Of a DNA stretch of 64,000 bases, positions 34,260 through 44,780 are shown piece after piece. The stretch comes from Ligustrum vulgare (taxonomy: Eukaryota > Streptophyta > Magnoliopsida > Lamiales > Oleaceae). The stretch lies in contig OY743171.1 in assembly GCA_963555705.1 (NCBI GenBank), forward strand, positions 17,917,352-17,981,351. The letters are read 5' to 3'. A model generated the notes under the pieces. It made no database searches and was not told the DNA's origin. It saw nothing but the letters and a program-made list of their open reading frames with translations. The translations under genes were made by a program, and so were the position numbers. Numbering within the stretch: position 1 is the stretch's first letter; every line of letters starts with the position of its first letter.

Positions 34260-35628
34260 TGATATTCGTCACTATGCACCAAAAATTAATTAAATTCCTT
34301 ACTTGCCAATTATCGATTTAAAATGTAATAGCAGAAGTAAGAGTCGATCCCACAAGGAACGGGAACTAAAATAGTATCATATCAATTAGAATTAATGGGG
34401 GGTTTTGAGTTTAAATATTGTAAATGACTTGAACAATAGAATAAGCACTTAAAATGGCTGGAATATAAATCAATTATTAATGAATCCTAGTTCTCAGGTT
34501 CAGTTGTATTCTATCACAATGTTATCACTTTCCAAGTAATACGTACCTAATTCAATTCTTGATTTATCATCCGTAAGTAATTAACAAGTTCTAACTGCTT
34601 CTTTTCTTCCTTAATTGTGTTTAATTAGAACAAGCTCTCTAATCGAACTATGGCTATTGGACAATCTAAAATAAGCTCTTTAGATTTAATAAAATAACTA
34701 AATGACTCAAGAAGAATTAGGGTGATCTAGATTACCAATCACACAAGCACGTGACGAATAACCTAGGTTGGATTTCCAATGGAATTGCAAAATTCCCAAT
34801 TGCTACTATGAATTGAACAATAAGACAATTACGGATCCAATTATTCAATTTAGCATGCATCAACACAACAAGATATGAGATAGGCCTAAATCACATAAAT
34901 CATTATATTAATTGAAATAAGGTTCATGAAAATCCAACAATTAAGAATATAGAATTTAATACTAAATTACTAGTTTGGAAAATAACAATATAATGAAAAT
35001 AAATACAACGTCCCCCTTGAACTAGGTAGAGAACTTATCCGCTCAAAGTCACGAAGAAATCCATAATTTTCGCTCTTGATTCACCTTCTTGATTGAATTG
35101 ATTCCTCTTCCAAGCCCAAGCAAGCCGCCCTTTCAATAATGATTTTTCCACCTTGATTATGTCGTGAATTTTCCTTTTTATAGCCACCAAAACATGCCCT
35201 AGAGTTGGCTCAAGATACACCAAAGATAGGCCATGAATTCAGAAAAGAAAGAAATCTGCGTACAAGTTACGACCTTAAGTTTGAGGGTTACGGCCGTAAG
35301 TGAGTCTACGGAAATTTTTATGTTTTGGAAGTTACGGCTGTAAGTTTGAGGTGTTATGGCCGTAAGTAAGTTTCTGCATAATTTCCACCTACGCCTAGCA
35401 TTGATTTACGGCCGTAAGTTTGAGGTGTTACGGCGGTAAGTAAATTGTCGCCAAGGTCCCCAAACTTCAGTTTTAAGTGCATTTTAGTCATTTCTTCCTC
35501 TTTTCTCGTCCTTTGTGATCCTATATAACATAAAACATAAAATGCATTAATAATACTTAAATAGGATCAAATCAATAATAGATTAAGGCCATAAGCGAAC
35601 CAAATAAGTGCTAATAAAGCACTTATCA
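34260..35628 (-). repeat. Athila 5' LTR, 1,369 bp
   Basis: Starts tgataagtgctttattagca at 35,628 (minus strand) and ends tatca at 34,260. TATA box tataaaaa at 35,175-35,182. The palindrome array (35,267-35,439) is about 85 bp upstream of it. Near the inner end is the ccttgtgggatcgac word (about 34,345-34,362) often seen there in Athila LTRs. Confidence 0.93.
35267..35439 (-). repeat. Palindrome array ttacggccgtaa in the Athila 5' LTR
   Basis: Six 12-bp sites start at 35,267, 35,288, 35,332, 35,354, 35,406 and 35,428. Two (35,288 and 35,406) are perfect palindromes; others differ by one or two bases. Within-pair spacing 21, 22, 22 bp; pair-to-pair 65 and 74 bp. The array sits upstream of the TATA box. 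It is absent from the 3' LTR because of the 315-bp deletion there. Confidence 0.93.
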
Positions 35629-35633
35629 CTATT

Positions 35634-36058
35634 GATGTAATTGACAAACAAATGGAAGATTGGAATATGACCGCAACACCACTATACCTTGGAGTCCATC
35701 CAAATTGGATACTTAAATAAAAGGATCTTGCTCAACAACATGGGCACCTGTAAAAGGATCAAAAGAAGGCATCCTAATGCCTTGCATGAAGAATTACTTG
35801 AAGTATGGAGAATGTTTAATGCTCCTTGGGTACAAAATAATCTTATAGATATATTAGTTTAATAGTGAAAATGTAGTTTATAGTATAGGCAGGAGTGGCA
35901 CTTGTAGCCTATCCCCCCAAAAGGGAAGTTCGGTTACCCACAACACCGCCTATTATGATCACATTTATGTGGATTGATGCATTGGTTATGGTGAGTTGTA
36001 CTATCCTCTGTAGTTTGCAGTGAATTGATTATTGAATGAAATTACTGATTCAAAAAAC
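35634..36058 (+). other. Continuation of the host-derived block, 3'-UTR-like
   Basis: Follows the Athila target duplication and joins with 19,561-19,760. A short open stretch (VIDKQMEDWNMTATPLYLGV) lies at its start, but I do not recognise it. The end (attgaatgaaattactgatt followed by caaaaaa) looks like a polyadenylation region with a short A tail. That would fit a retroposed transcript. Confidence 0.35.
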
Positions 36059-36146
36059 AGAGCCAATCTCCCTGTTACTATTCACAATTTGTCACATGAA
36101 TTTTCACACTAAGCCATAAATCTAGTACAGAGGAATCGGTTTCTTA
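36059..36146 (+). repeat. Right copy of the 88-bp direct repeat
   Basis: Starts agagccaatctccctgttac and ends gaatcggtttctta; about 91% identical to 10,803-10,890 over 88 bp. It lies directly after the A-rich 3' end of the host-derived block. Confidence 0.8.
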
Positions 36147-36783
36147 CTATAGAGAAAATAAATATGCACTCCTCTATAAGGCACTCTATCTCTCTTTTCC
36201 TTCTATTCTACTATTTTTTCCCTTTTCAAGACCGATCCGCCAATACATGAAGTATTCCTTGATTTCGGCTGCCTTGTTTTCGATGTTGTTCTCTAAAATA
36301 TCACCCTAAGAATGGTTTGAAATCTGTTCAACTCCAAGAAATTCCAATTTGTTTCCAGATCTAAAACCGAGCATCTTCTTCCTTCAGCTCCCAAATGACA
36401 TCATCAAAGAATGATTCGCATGCTAGCTTCAAGAAAAAATAATAGAAGATCAACCACAAGAAGCCGTTATTTTCCCCTAAACCAAATTCTGTATTCCATA
36501 AATTTTTCTTCCTGACCTAACAACGAAATGCACACTAGCTGTTGTCGACAGCCACCCACCACTTTCAGAGACACCAACGTGCGCAAAAAATTGAAGCAAG
36601 TTAAAACCTCTCATTTTGTGGAGTGAAAACTTTTTACGTTTGTTTTTAATATTTTTTTTTGTTTATCATTATGTGGTTTAGGGTCTTTCATTTGTTGCTC
36701 GATTATGCAGTGTGGTTATCATTGAAACTTATCTGTTGATCAGAGAATCATTCGAATCTATTGTAGGGTTTTTTTTCAGAGCA
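36147..36783 (+). other. Leader-like sequence, no gene recognised
   Basis: Pyrimidine-rich blocks (tctctcttttccttctattc) and moderate GC content resemble a plant 5' leader. No frame longer than chance is open until the Tekay integrase remnant begins. Confidence 0.3.
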
Positions 36784-37440
36784 TTGTCTCACCTGCCATT
36801 GATAGAGTTTGCCTACAACAATAGTTTCCAATCTACCATTGATATGGCACCATACGAAACATTGTATGGACGAAGATGTCGATCACCACTATATTGGGAC
36901 GAGGTCAGTGAGAGGAAGATATTAGGTCCCGAATTGATTGAAAAGACAGTAGAGGACATTGAGAAGATTAGACTGAGGATTAAAGCTACTTAAGATAGAC
37001 AGAAGAGCTATGCTGATAAGAGGAGGAAGGACTTGGAATTTCAAGTCGGAGAGAGTATTTTTGAAAGTGGCTCCGATGAAGAGAACTTTCCGTTTTGGTA
37101 AGAGAGGGAAGTTAAGGCCTCGATATATTGGACCATTTGAGATATTGGAGCAAGTAGGAAACGTGGCTTATCGTTTGGCTTTACTTCCGAACTTTCGACT
37201 GTACATAATGTTTTCACGTTTCCCTATTAAGGAAGTATGTATATGATCCTAGCCACTTGGTGAACTTTCAAATCTATTTCACTTTAGAAGAATTTATCTT
37301 ACGAGGAAGCACCTATGAGTATAATTGATAGAAAAGTCCATGTCCTAAGAAACAAAGAGGAAGAAGAAATTTTAGCCGAGTACCCAGACACTTTAGACCA
37401 AATAAGTTTAATTTCGAGGACGAAATTATTTTAAGGGGGG
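36784..37440 (+). pseudogene. Tekay/Del integrase C-terminus and chromodomain remnant
   Basis: The frame LPLIEFAYNNSFQSTIDMAP and YETLYGRRCRSPLYWDEVSE is the end of the integrase core of Tekay/Del chromoviruses. After a stop at about 36,991 it continues as DRQKSYADKRRKDLEFQVGE, then in a shifted frame as KLRPRYIGPFEILEQVGNVA, the GPY/F-type module. Decayed chromodomain sequence follows up to a purine-rich segment. Everything upstream (RT, most of integrase) is missing. Confidence 0.88.
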
Positions 37441-37446
37441 TAAGGT
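37430..37446 (+). other. Polypurine tract before the Tekay 3' LTR
   Basis: ttaaggggggtaaggt directly precedes the LTR start tgtagtaaccgagaatctta. The same order (purine tract, tgtaacgatcgag) appears on the minus strand at 42,809-42,827. Confidence 0.8.
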
Positions 37447-37770
37447 TGTAGTAACCGAGAATCTTATTATATTAAAATTTAAATTATTAAAAATATGTCG
37501 CTGTTACTTTACTCAATTTCTAAGAAAAGCATGTTCGTCCAATTTGCGATTTTAAATTTTTCCAAAATCAATATTTCATTTTTTTAAACCCAAATCTTTA
37601 TTTTAAACCAATATCCAAATTTCTTACTTTAATATTATTATTTTAAATCTCAATCAATACAAGATAGATGTAACTCTCAGCCAATTCATATTCCAAACTC
37701 CAAAACATCTTTTATTCATTTTTCTCCACATTCATTTCCCCATTTATGTTTAACGTTACAGAATTTTAAT
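37447..37770 (+). mobile_element. Tekay 3' LTR, first ~320 bp
   Basis: Starts tgtagtaaccgagaatctta and continues with the tgtcgct..tttgcgatt segment shared with the LTRs at 45,979 and 48,972. It ends near 37,770, where unrelated sequence begins, so the rest of the LTR is lost. Confidence 0.8.
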
Positions 37771-38134
37771 CCCAAACCGGTGGGTTAATTACACCAAATA
37801 CCACTCATATTTATCAAAAATCTCAAGTTTACCACTAACGTTTCAAAATGACGTAAACTACCACTTATACTTAAAATTCTAACACCATATACCATTTTTT
37901 TAATTAACCCAATTTTTAAAATGCCTAATTGTATATTAAAGGCAATTTTTTTTTGTTAAAAAATGCCAACTCATATTAGATTTATTTTTTTTCCTTTACC
38001 TTTGTGTCTAAAATGTTGGTACCTACCTTAATTACATTATTGGACATCCGATTTTGAAAATTTGTCATTTTAGTCCTCAAATTTTGAAATTTCTTTCAAA
38101 AATGCCCTCGTTTATTTGTAACATAGGAAGACCA
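37771..38134. other. Unclassified AT-rich repeat-like sequence
   Basis: Contains taccactcatatttatcaaa and taaactaccacttatactta, similar phrases about 70 bp apart, so it is probably part of a dispersed repeat. No boundaries or coding sequence are visible. The Tat integrase stops making sense at about 38,135. Confidence 0.35.
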
Positions 38135-39246
38135 AAACAGCAGACTATTGATTTCCACACAAATACTTCCAACTTTTGTTCTGTGATTACGGCTAGCGGT
38201 TCGACTTCCACCCACTTAGTGAAGTATTCCATAGCAACTGCCAAGAATTTGACCTGACCCCGGGCTATGGGGAAAGGTCCTAGTATGTCGATTCCCCATT
38301 GAGCGAAAGGATATGGGCACATAATCGAGGTTAGCTCTTCCGCGGGTTGATGTAACCGGGCTGCGAATCTTTGGCACTTGTCGCAAGCTTTTACGTAATT
38401 GAGCGTGTCCTTCTTCATGGTTGGCCAATAGTATCCATATCGTATCAACTTCAATACTAGAGCTCTCGCCCCCTGGTGTTCCCCACAGATTCCTTCATGA
38501 ACCTCGATCATAGCAAGGGCTGCTTCTTTCGGAGTTAGGCATCGTAGGTAAAGAAGTGTGAAGCTTCGACGGAACAAAGTATTCTGCAGCAAAGTATACC
38601 TTGGGGCCCATGCTTTGATTCTTCTTGCCTCTGATTTGTTATCTGGAAACTTTCCTGACGTTAGGTATTCAATTATAAGACTCATCCAACTGGGCTCTTG
38701 CTCTGAAATATCCATAACCTCGGGTTGTTGTGTGATACTAGGCTTATGAAGAGTTCGTACGAACACGGTCCTTTCCAAGTGATCTAGACTGGAAAAAGTA
38801 AGTCTTGATAAAGCATCTGCCTTGTGATTGGCGGATCTCGGAATTTTGTCTACGCAGCAAGACTTGAACTTTCTTTGCAAGTCCAAGACCATCATCCTAT
38901 AAGATGACATTTTCTCATCTTTTACTTCAAAAGTGCCGTTTACCTGTTCTACAACCAATTGTGAATCACTTAGGACCTTGACATGCTCGATCCCTAGATA
39001 TTGAGCTGCTTGAAGTCCAGCAATCACGGCCTCATACTGTGCATCATTATTAGTTGCTGGGAAGTCAAATCGTATTGGACACTGAATTTCCATTGTAACA
39101 TCATCTTCCTTTAGTATGATTTCGGCCCCCGAGCCTGCGACATTCGATGCTCCATCCACTTGCAAGGTCCATGTAGCCTCTTCTCTGTCATGACCTGTTG
39201 GCCCTCGAGGTCTTGAGGTGAGTTCGATGACGAAGTCAGCCAATAC
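38135..39246 (-). pseudogene. Tat second RNase H and integrase start
   Basis: One open frame of about 370 codons. The second RNase H (residues about 20-150) shows all four acidic positions: VDGASN, AQYEAVIAGL, LSDSQLV and NHKADALSRL. Integrase follows with its zinc-binding HEGICGEHQG and ACDKCQ and the first catalytic Asp in WGIDILGPFP. The sequence diverges after VWKSIVCCFGLP, so the second Asp and the Glu are missing. This domain is kept open despite the truncation, which suggests a fairly recent breakage. Confidence 0.9.
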
Positions 39247-39698
39247 CTATGCTTTGATGGAAGGTCGAGGTTTGAACTCGATGTCATATTCTCCAAGCTC
39301 GATTGACCACTTGAGTAGATGGCCAGATACACCTGGTTTATGCAAGATTTGCTTCAAGGGCTGATTTGCTAGGACGGTTATGGCATGGGCTTGAAAGTAC
39401 GATCTTAACTTTCTGGCTGCTGTAACCAAGGAAAGTGCGAGCTGCTTGGCCAATGTATATCGGGTTTCTGCATCTAACATCATCTTACTGACGTAATATA
39501 CCATTTTTGAGCCTTCTCTTCGTCTTTAACCAAAACGGCGCTCACAGCATGATCAGATACTGCTAGATACAAGAACAGATTGTCCCCAGGATTTGGTTTT
39601 ACCAATATTGGAGGAGTACCCAAATATTCTTTCAACTTCCTGAAGGAGACCTGGCATTCCTCATCCCATCTGAAGTTTTTTATTTCCTCGAAGAGTTT
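39247..39698 (-). pseudogene. Tat first RNase H, broken
   Basis: Pieces in different frames: FRWDEECQVSFRKLKEYLGT and DNLFLYLAVSDHAVSAVLVK (about 39,680-39,535), then ARKLRSYFQAHAITVLANQP and ILHKPGVSGHLLKWSIELGE (39,504-39,247). Stops separate them from RT and from the second RNase H. Confidence 0.8.
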
Positions 39699-41390
39699 TT
39701 AAAAAGGGAAACATTTGTCCCCTACCCTTGACATAAATCGGCCCAATGCTGCTACTCTCCCTATCAGCTTCTGCACTTCCCTGATATTTCGGGGAGGTTC
39801 CATTGATACTAGTGCCGAAATTTTATCTGATTTTACTTCGATACCTCTCTGAGTGATCATGAATCCCAAGAACTTTCCCGAGCCTACCCTGAAGGCACAC
39901 TTTACAGGATTCAGTTTCATCCAATGTTCTCTAAGTGTACTGAATATGTCTTCAAGGTCAGAAATGTGGTCTTTCTTTCTTGAGCTTTTTACGACCATGT
40001 CATCAACGTAGACTTCAATGTTAAGCCCGGTGTATCTGGAGAAGACCATGTTTACCAACCTCTGATAAGTAGCTCCAGCGTTCTTCAATCCAAACGTCAT
40101 GACCTCATAGCAATATATTCCTTCATCTGCCATGAAGGATGTTTTCTCCTGATCTTCCTGTGCCATCCGAATCTGATGATATCCTGAGAAGGCGTCTAGG
40201 AAGCTGTAAAGTTCGGAGCCTAATGTAGAATCCACCAATCTGTCGATCCTGGGAGGAGGATAACTGTATTTTGGACATGCTTTATTCAAGTCTGTGAAAT
40301 CTATACAAACTCGCCACTTGCCGTTTGGCTTCTTCACCAAGACCACATTGGCTAGCCATTTTGGATACTTCTCCTCCTTGATGAATCCTGCCTTCAAGAG
40401 TTTATCTACTTCCTCTTTTATTATCTGTCTCCTTTCTGTGACAAACTGCCTTCTTCGCTGTTTTACAGGCTTCTTGTCAGGTATGACGTTAAGCCTGTGT
40501 TCGACGAGTGGAGGATCGATCCCGGGCATATCTTCAACACTCCATGCAAATACATTGATATTCTTCTTTAAACACTGTGACAACTCCTCCATTAGTTTGG
40601 GGAGCTCTTTCCCAATTGTGAAACTCTTCCCTTCTGAAATTTGAACTTCTTCCAACTCCTCTACTGCTGACATTCTTTCTTCCACAGGAAGTTCTATTGA
40701 CATCAGATCTGTCTTACCCTTTCCAATACAGCTGATATAGCAACTTCTGGCTACCGATACAGCTGAATTTGTTAAGGTTTGCGGGAAGGCCTTGCACAGA
40801 ATCTGATCGGGAGCATTCTGCATGTCCATGACATCAGTGTAGGAATTCAGGTGGTTATTTGGGTCTGCTGTTCCATCGTATTCCTTTATCCGGAGATATT
40901 TAAATCGGTATGGAAAGGGAAAAGATTTTATTTCGAGGGTAAAGGGGGTTCTTCTTACGAATGAGGTCCGACCCTGTGTATTCTGCCATATCCCGTCAGC
41001 AATTCCTTCTTGAATGATTCTTGAGAGCTCTTTCTGTGTCAGGTTGGCAGATCCCTCAGTCATGGGATGGGCACCCCTGATTCCCGGGGAGTTGTCAGCA
41101 ATAGGAATAACTGGATGAGGATCTTCCCTAGGAATCGTGCCTGGAGTGTTTTGGTCGGGTTGCGCTTGATGATTGTTCTGTTGCTGAAGAGCTCGACGGA
41201 GTTCGCGGAGTTGCTGCTGAAGTTCATTGAAATTTTCTCGACTAACAGGCTCGCTGTCTGGTGTGATTTCGGGGTTCTGTTCTTCCCCAACATCTTCAAG
41301 GGGTGGAGGATTATCATCCTCACCCAAAGTGTTGGCCGGAAGGGATTGACCAGTGGATGCGGAGGGACGGGCTTGACGTCTATTAACCAT
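39699..41390 (-). pseudogene. Tat gag fused in frame to reverse transcriptase
   Basis: One open frame of 563 codons from the ATG at 41,390 (MVNRRQARPSAST). Residues about 1-120 are a Gln-rich, coiled N-terminus (QQQLRELRRALQQQNN). About 140-205 is the Gag start (YRFKYLRIKEYDGTADPNNH, SYTDVMDMQNAPDQILCKAF). It then jumps at about residue 210 to the linker before RT (ARSCYISCIGKGKT, LPVEERM), skipping the rest of Gag and the protease. RT follows with CIDFTDLNKACPK, FLDAFSGYHQI, MTFGLKNAGATYQ and the intact catalytic YVDDMVV. The upstream 43 codons of the open frame cross the primer site and LTR and are not coding. The stop at 39,699 lies at the RT/RNase H border. The joint is in frame, so a Gag-RT hybrid could in principle be made. 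Confidence 0.85.
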
Positions 41391-41405
41391 GGCTGATTGT
41401 ATCTC

Positions 41406-41423
41406 TTCCCACAGTCGGCGCCA
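41406..41423 (-). other. Tat primer-binding site
   Basis: On the minus strand tggcgccgactgtgggaa lies two bases inside the LTR end, the usual Tat/Retand type of site. Confidence 0.85.
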
Positions 41424-41425
41424 AT

Positions 41426-42102
41426 TGATGCTGTAAAAAATCCTAACCTTGACGTGGCAAGATCTAATGATACTTGATTGCTGGAAAAAACCAATGAATT
41501 CGCCTTGGTTGACCTGCAAAAAAGGCGAGAAGGATTCTCCCCGTCGCCCCTCCGGTGTAAGAATTACTTTTCTGGAAAAAGGTAGAGAGAGAATATTTAA
41601 CTGGAAAACGTAGAGAATAATGAATGAATATATGTGATCAAAGGAGCTGTATTTATAGAACTGAAAAAGCCCATAACTTCCTTTATTTAAGGAAGGAGTC
41701 CTTTTGCTATAAACTTACATTTTAAGAAGAATTCTAAACTTATAGGGATTCAGTTTCCTTTTTGTAAAGTGTTTCCTTATGGATCGCGCATTGCCTTGAG
41801 GCTCAAGAATATGGCCCATTAACGAGGCCCATTGTCGAAAGAGCTTATAAAGCCTGCCTACATGGCCCATAAGCCGGGAAGAGCCGATCTCTCCTTTAAG
41901 CGTCAACTCGAACCAATAGATCGGGATTCACCCGACCTATGTGAGACCGAGCATGATGTTAAACTTCAGCCCGGTATTGCTGAGCAGCAGTAAGGTCAGT
42001 ACAGTACCGACCATACTACAGTTGGGGCAACCCGAGAAAATGAAGAACAAGGTCTGAAGAGGTCGGGTCATGGAATTAATGTAGGAAAAATAATACCGAT
42101 CA
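41426..42102 (-). repeat. Tat 5' LTR, about 677 bp
   Basis: Inner end is gcatca (minus strand) at 41,426. The outer start tgatcggtattatttttcct at 42,102 is the best TG-start before sequence changes to Tekay LTR, but without a partner LTR it is not certain. TATA box tataaatac lies on the minus strand at about 41,648-41,658, consistent with an LTR promoter. The small frames here are not genes. Confidence 0.65.
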
Positions 42103-42809
42103 GTACAAATTGTGACTATGATTTGATTCTGAATTGTGTGCGCATTTGGTTGTTGATGGAGCTGCTGGTCGAGGCTGGGAAATTTTTGAGAGATGACGGG
42201 CGCTGGGAGGTGTTGTTCAGTTGTTGTTGAGGAGTGTGATGTGTGTAATGAAGGTAACCGGATATGGATGTGCGGCTGTTGGTTTGATTGTTTCGGTGCT
42301 TTGCTCGTGGTTGTGATGAGAGTTGTGCGATAACATGGGATTTATGTAAGTAAGGTTTAAGGATGTATTGTAGGAGAAGTAGAGTTGTGAAAAGTTGGAT
42401 ATGACAAGGATACCAAATAATTTATGACTTCTAACGAAATAAGAATTGTATTAAAAGATTATTTTGAATGATAATCACAATCAAATTGAAAATTGATTTA
42501 AAACAATTTTTTGGGAATTAGAATAAGTTTTGGAAATAAAAATAAAATTTGGATTTAAAGTAGTTTGAATAATAATAAAATTTGAATTTGAATTTGAAGC
42601 AAATTTGAAATAAAAAAATAAATAAAATGAAGTTTTGGCTATAAATCGATTTGGACTTAAATTTATTTAATTGGCTCGAAAATAGTTGACTTGGCTAGAC
42701 CAACACATTTAAATTTAAAAATAGGAAAATTATAACGACGCGTTTTTATTTGAGAATTGAGAAATAAATATTTATTTAATAATTAACTTGAAAATTCTCG
42801 ATCGTTACA
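42103..42809 (-). repeat. Tekay 3' LTR, first ~700 bp
   Basis: Starts tgtaacgatcgagaattttc at 42,809 and aligns with the same part of solo LTR B (18,600-19,308). The remaining LTR is missing beyond 42,103, where the Tat LTR begins. Confidence 0.85.
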
Positions 42810-42827
42810 GTCTTACCCCCTTAAAAA
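42810..42827 (-). other. Polypurine tract of the Tekay derivative
   Basis: On the minus strand tttttaagggggtaagac stands directly before the LTR start. Confidence 0.8.
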
Positions 42828-44004
42828 TAATTTCATCCTCGAAATTGAACTTACTTGACTATGATTTTCTTATTCTCTTACACAATTTGCCTTTTCTTTA
42901 CCGTGTCTAATCAATTGGTCTGTAACTAATGAAAAAATCCTTATTCCTCAAGTATGAACTTTCCTCTATTTCCTTTGTACTTTCAACAACGATATGATAA
43001 GGGGCGTGATTTTAACCTTTGTCCCAAAGAATGAATATTCACATAAATTTCTAAAAGATTACCTCTCTCTCTCTCAAGACACTTAACCTTATCGCGATAC
43101 TATTATATCAGTCCATGCCTAAAATGACATCAAAATCGTTCATGTCCATTAAGTACAAGTTTGCCTCTACGTTCTTCCCATTTGTTTCAAACCTAACTGC
43201 CTTCTACAACAGATTAGTTCTAACAATCTCACCTGAAGAAATACTATCCTCTAAGGAATCATTAACACTTTAGCAAACACCTCCATACTTAACAGCCTCT
43301 TAATTGTACAATCCATAATGTCCATTCATCTTTAATACAAATCTCCAGAATAATAAAATTGCAACTAATATCCATAATCTAAAACATGTACTCCTAACTG
43401 AATTCCATGTAAAATAAATCCTATTGAGATGAATGTGAAATAAATTCCCACGAAAAAGTATTTCCTCAATAAATTTAACACTCTTTAAATCCTCAACGAA
43501 CTTCATATCTTCCATTGTTCTTCTAATCTTCTTAAAAGTCTCTCTCATATGTTCCATCTTACCTACCAATTATGAAAGTAAAATCCAATGAAATTGGTAA
43601 CTACAAGTTTTAGTCTAATTTTGAGGACTAAACTTTTAATTCTTGAAAATTTTAAACACTTCACATCACATGTTCAATTCTAAAATGTAATAACTCATGA
43701 AAATTTTTGCAACATGTACTGGATATAAACTTTAAACATCTCAAACTGCATCAACTATAGCAAAATTTCATTTCATTTAACATTTCATTGTAAATATTCA
43801 ATTTTAGATGTAGTCATATAATAAATTCATGGTATCAAGCAATACATTTTTTAAAACTTCATCAAAATAAATTTTCTAAACATTTTACCTTTTCGGAGTC
43901 AGCGTGGCGAGGCAAAAGCGGGGAGCAGTCAATTCAAATATTAAAATTTTTTAAAAAATTTCAAATCATAGAATTTTCAATAGTTTACAGAAAGGTAAAC
44001 CTGG
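42828..44004 (-). pseudogene. Interior of the Tekay derivative with a protease trace
   Basis: The only recognisable coding trace is MNDFDVILGMD followed by a stop (about 43,146-43,112, minus strand), the conserved end of the Tekay protease domain. The rest is AT-rich, with no RT or integrase. The 89-codon frame at 43,300-43,569 is not recognised. Confidence 0.55.
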
Positions 44005-44016
44005 GCTCTGATTCCA
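44005..44016 (-). other. Primer-binding site of the Tekay derivative
   Basis: tggaatcagagc on the minus strand, one base away from the initiator tRNA-Met site tggtatcagagc, three bases inside the LTR end ggggcgttata (44,020). Confidence 0.85.
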
Positions 44017-44496
44017 TACTATAACGCCCCAAATTCTGTTAACTTGGAGCGCTACTAAAGTCTAAATTTCGTTTAAATAGCCATTTTCAATAAATGTCAA
44101 ATACATAATTTTTTTTAAAAACAATAACAGCAAGAAATAAATTGCGAAAGCTTATTTGACTGAAATAATTTGGTTTTCAATACGAAATATAATGAACGAA
44201 CAGTCAAACTTTCAAAATAATAAAACTCGAAATTAATTTAAGAAAAATGATTGCTAAAAAAACTTGTTTAGAAGAAAATTATAAATTAAAATGGATTGTC
44301 ATTTAATTCCAAGATCACCCCGCTCATTGCCATGCATCGTCGAGCTCCTTAACCTAGAAAGGTGGAAAAAGTGGGGTGAACATAATGAATTATACTCAGG
44401 GGAGATATAGTAATCAGTCCAAGTTAAATCCAAGCATGCCAATCCAATTATGAATATCATGCCGAAAAAAATAATTTTTTATAGCTTTGTGTACTG

Positions 44497-44640
44497 TGCG
44501 GCAACCCCAAGTACCCACTTTCGATCCCGAACCTATTTACGATCCCTGACAACATGTTATTAGCACTAATTAAAATTGTGCACTGTTGGCAACCCAAGGA
44601 CCTACTTTGGATCCTGGATCTATTTATGGTCCCTGGAAAC
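44497..44640 (-). repeat. Two-copy tandem repeat in the Tekay LTR
   Basis: A unit of about 88 bp beginning gcggcaaccccaagtaccca (44,498) recurs as ttggcaacccaaggacctac (44,586), both continuing with gatc-c-gaacctattta and tcctggatctattta-type text. Confidence 0.7.
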
Positions 44641-44780
44641 CTTTTGACACCTGGAAGCATTATATCACAATCAAAATTACACATTGGGAAATAACATGGA
44701 AAAAATAACCACAATTTCTTTAATGTAAACCCCACTTCAAAGTCTTGAATTTTTCCTGAAATTGAACTGGATGTAAAGCT

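Larger units (their letters stand above)
19766..35628 (-). mobile_element. Athila-type Ty3/gypsy retrotransposon with a nested element
   Basis: Two LTRs (34,260-35,628 and 19,766-20,819) start tgataagtgctttattagca on the minus strand. The flanking bases ctatt (19,761-19,765 and 35,629-35,633) are an exact target duplication. Minus-strand order is LTR, tRNA-Asp primer site, gag, protease, RT, RNase H, integrase, third ORF, purine tract, LTR, which is the Athila layout. Many stops and shifts and the R1 insertion (23,676-28,877) make it inactive. The first 230 bp of the two LTRs differ at about 17 positions, more than the R1 LTRs do, which fits R1 being the younger insertion. Confidence 0.95.
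38135..42102 (-). mobile_element. Tat/Retand-type Ty3/gypsy element, 3' end missing
   Basis: Minus-strand order: LTR (41,426-42,102), primer site, gag fused to RT, RNase H, a second RNase H, and integrase up to the first catalytic Asp. A second RNase H domain after the first marks the Tat lineage. The 3' LTR and the rest of integrase are absent. It sits in or against a Tekay LTR (42,103-42,809). No target duplication can be tested because one end is lost. Confidence 0.9.

Noticed and set aside
40294..41396. Plus-strand frames of 116, 61 and 109 codons
   Set aside because: Antisense shadows of the Tat gag-RT frame.
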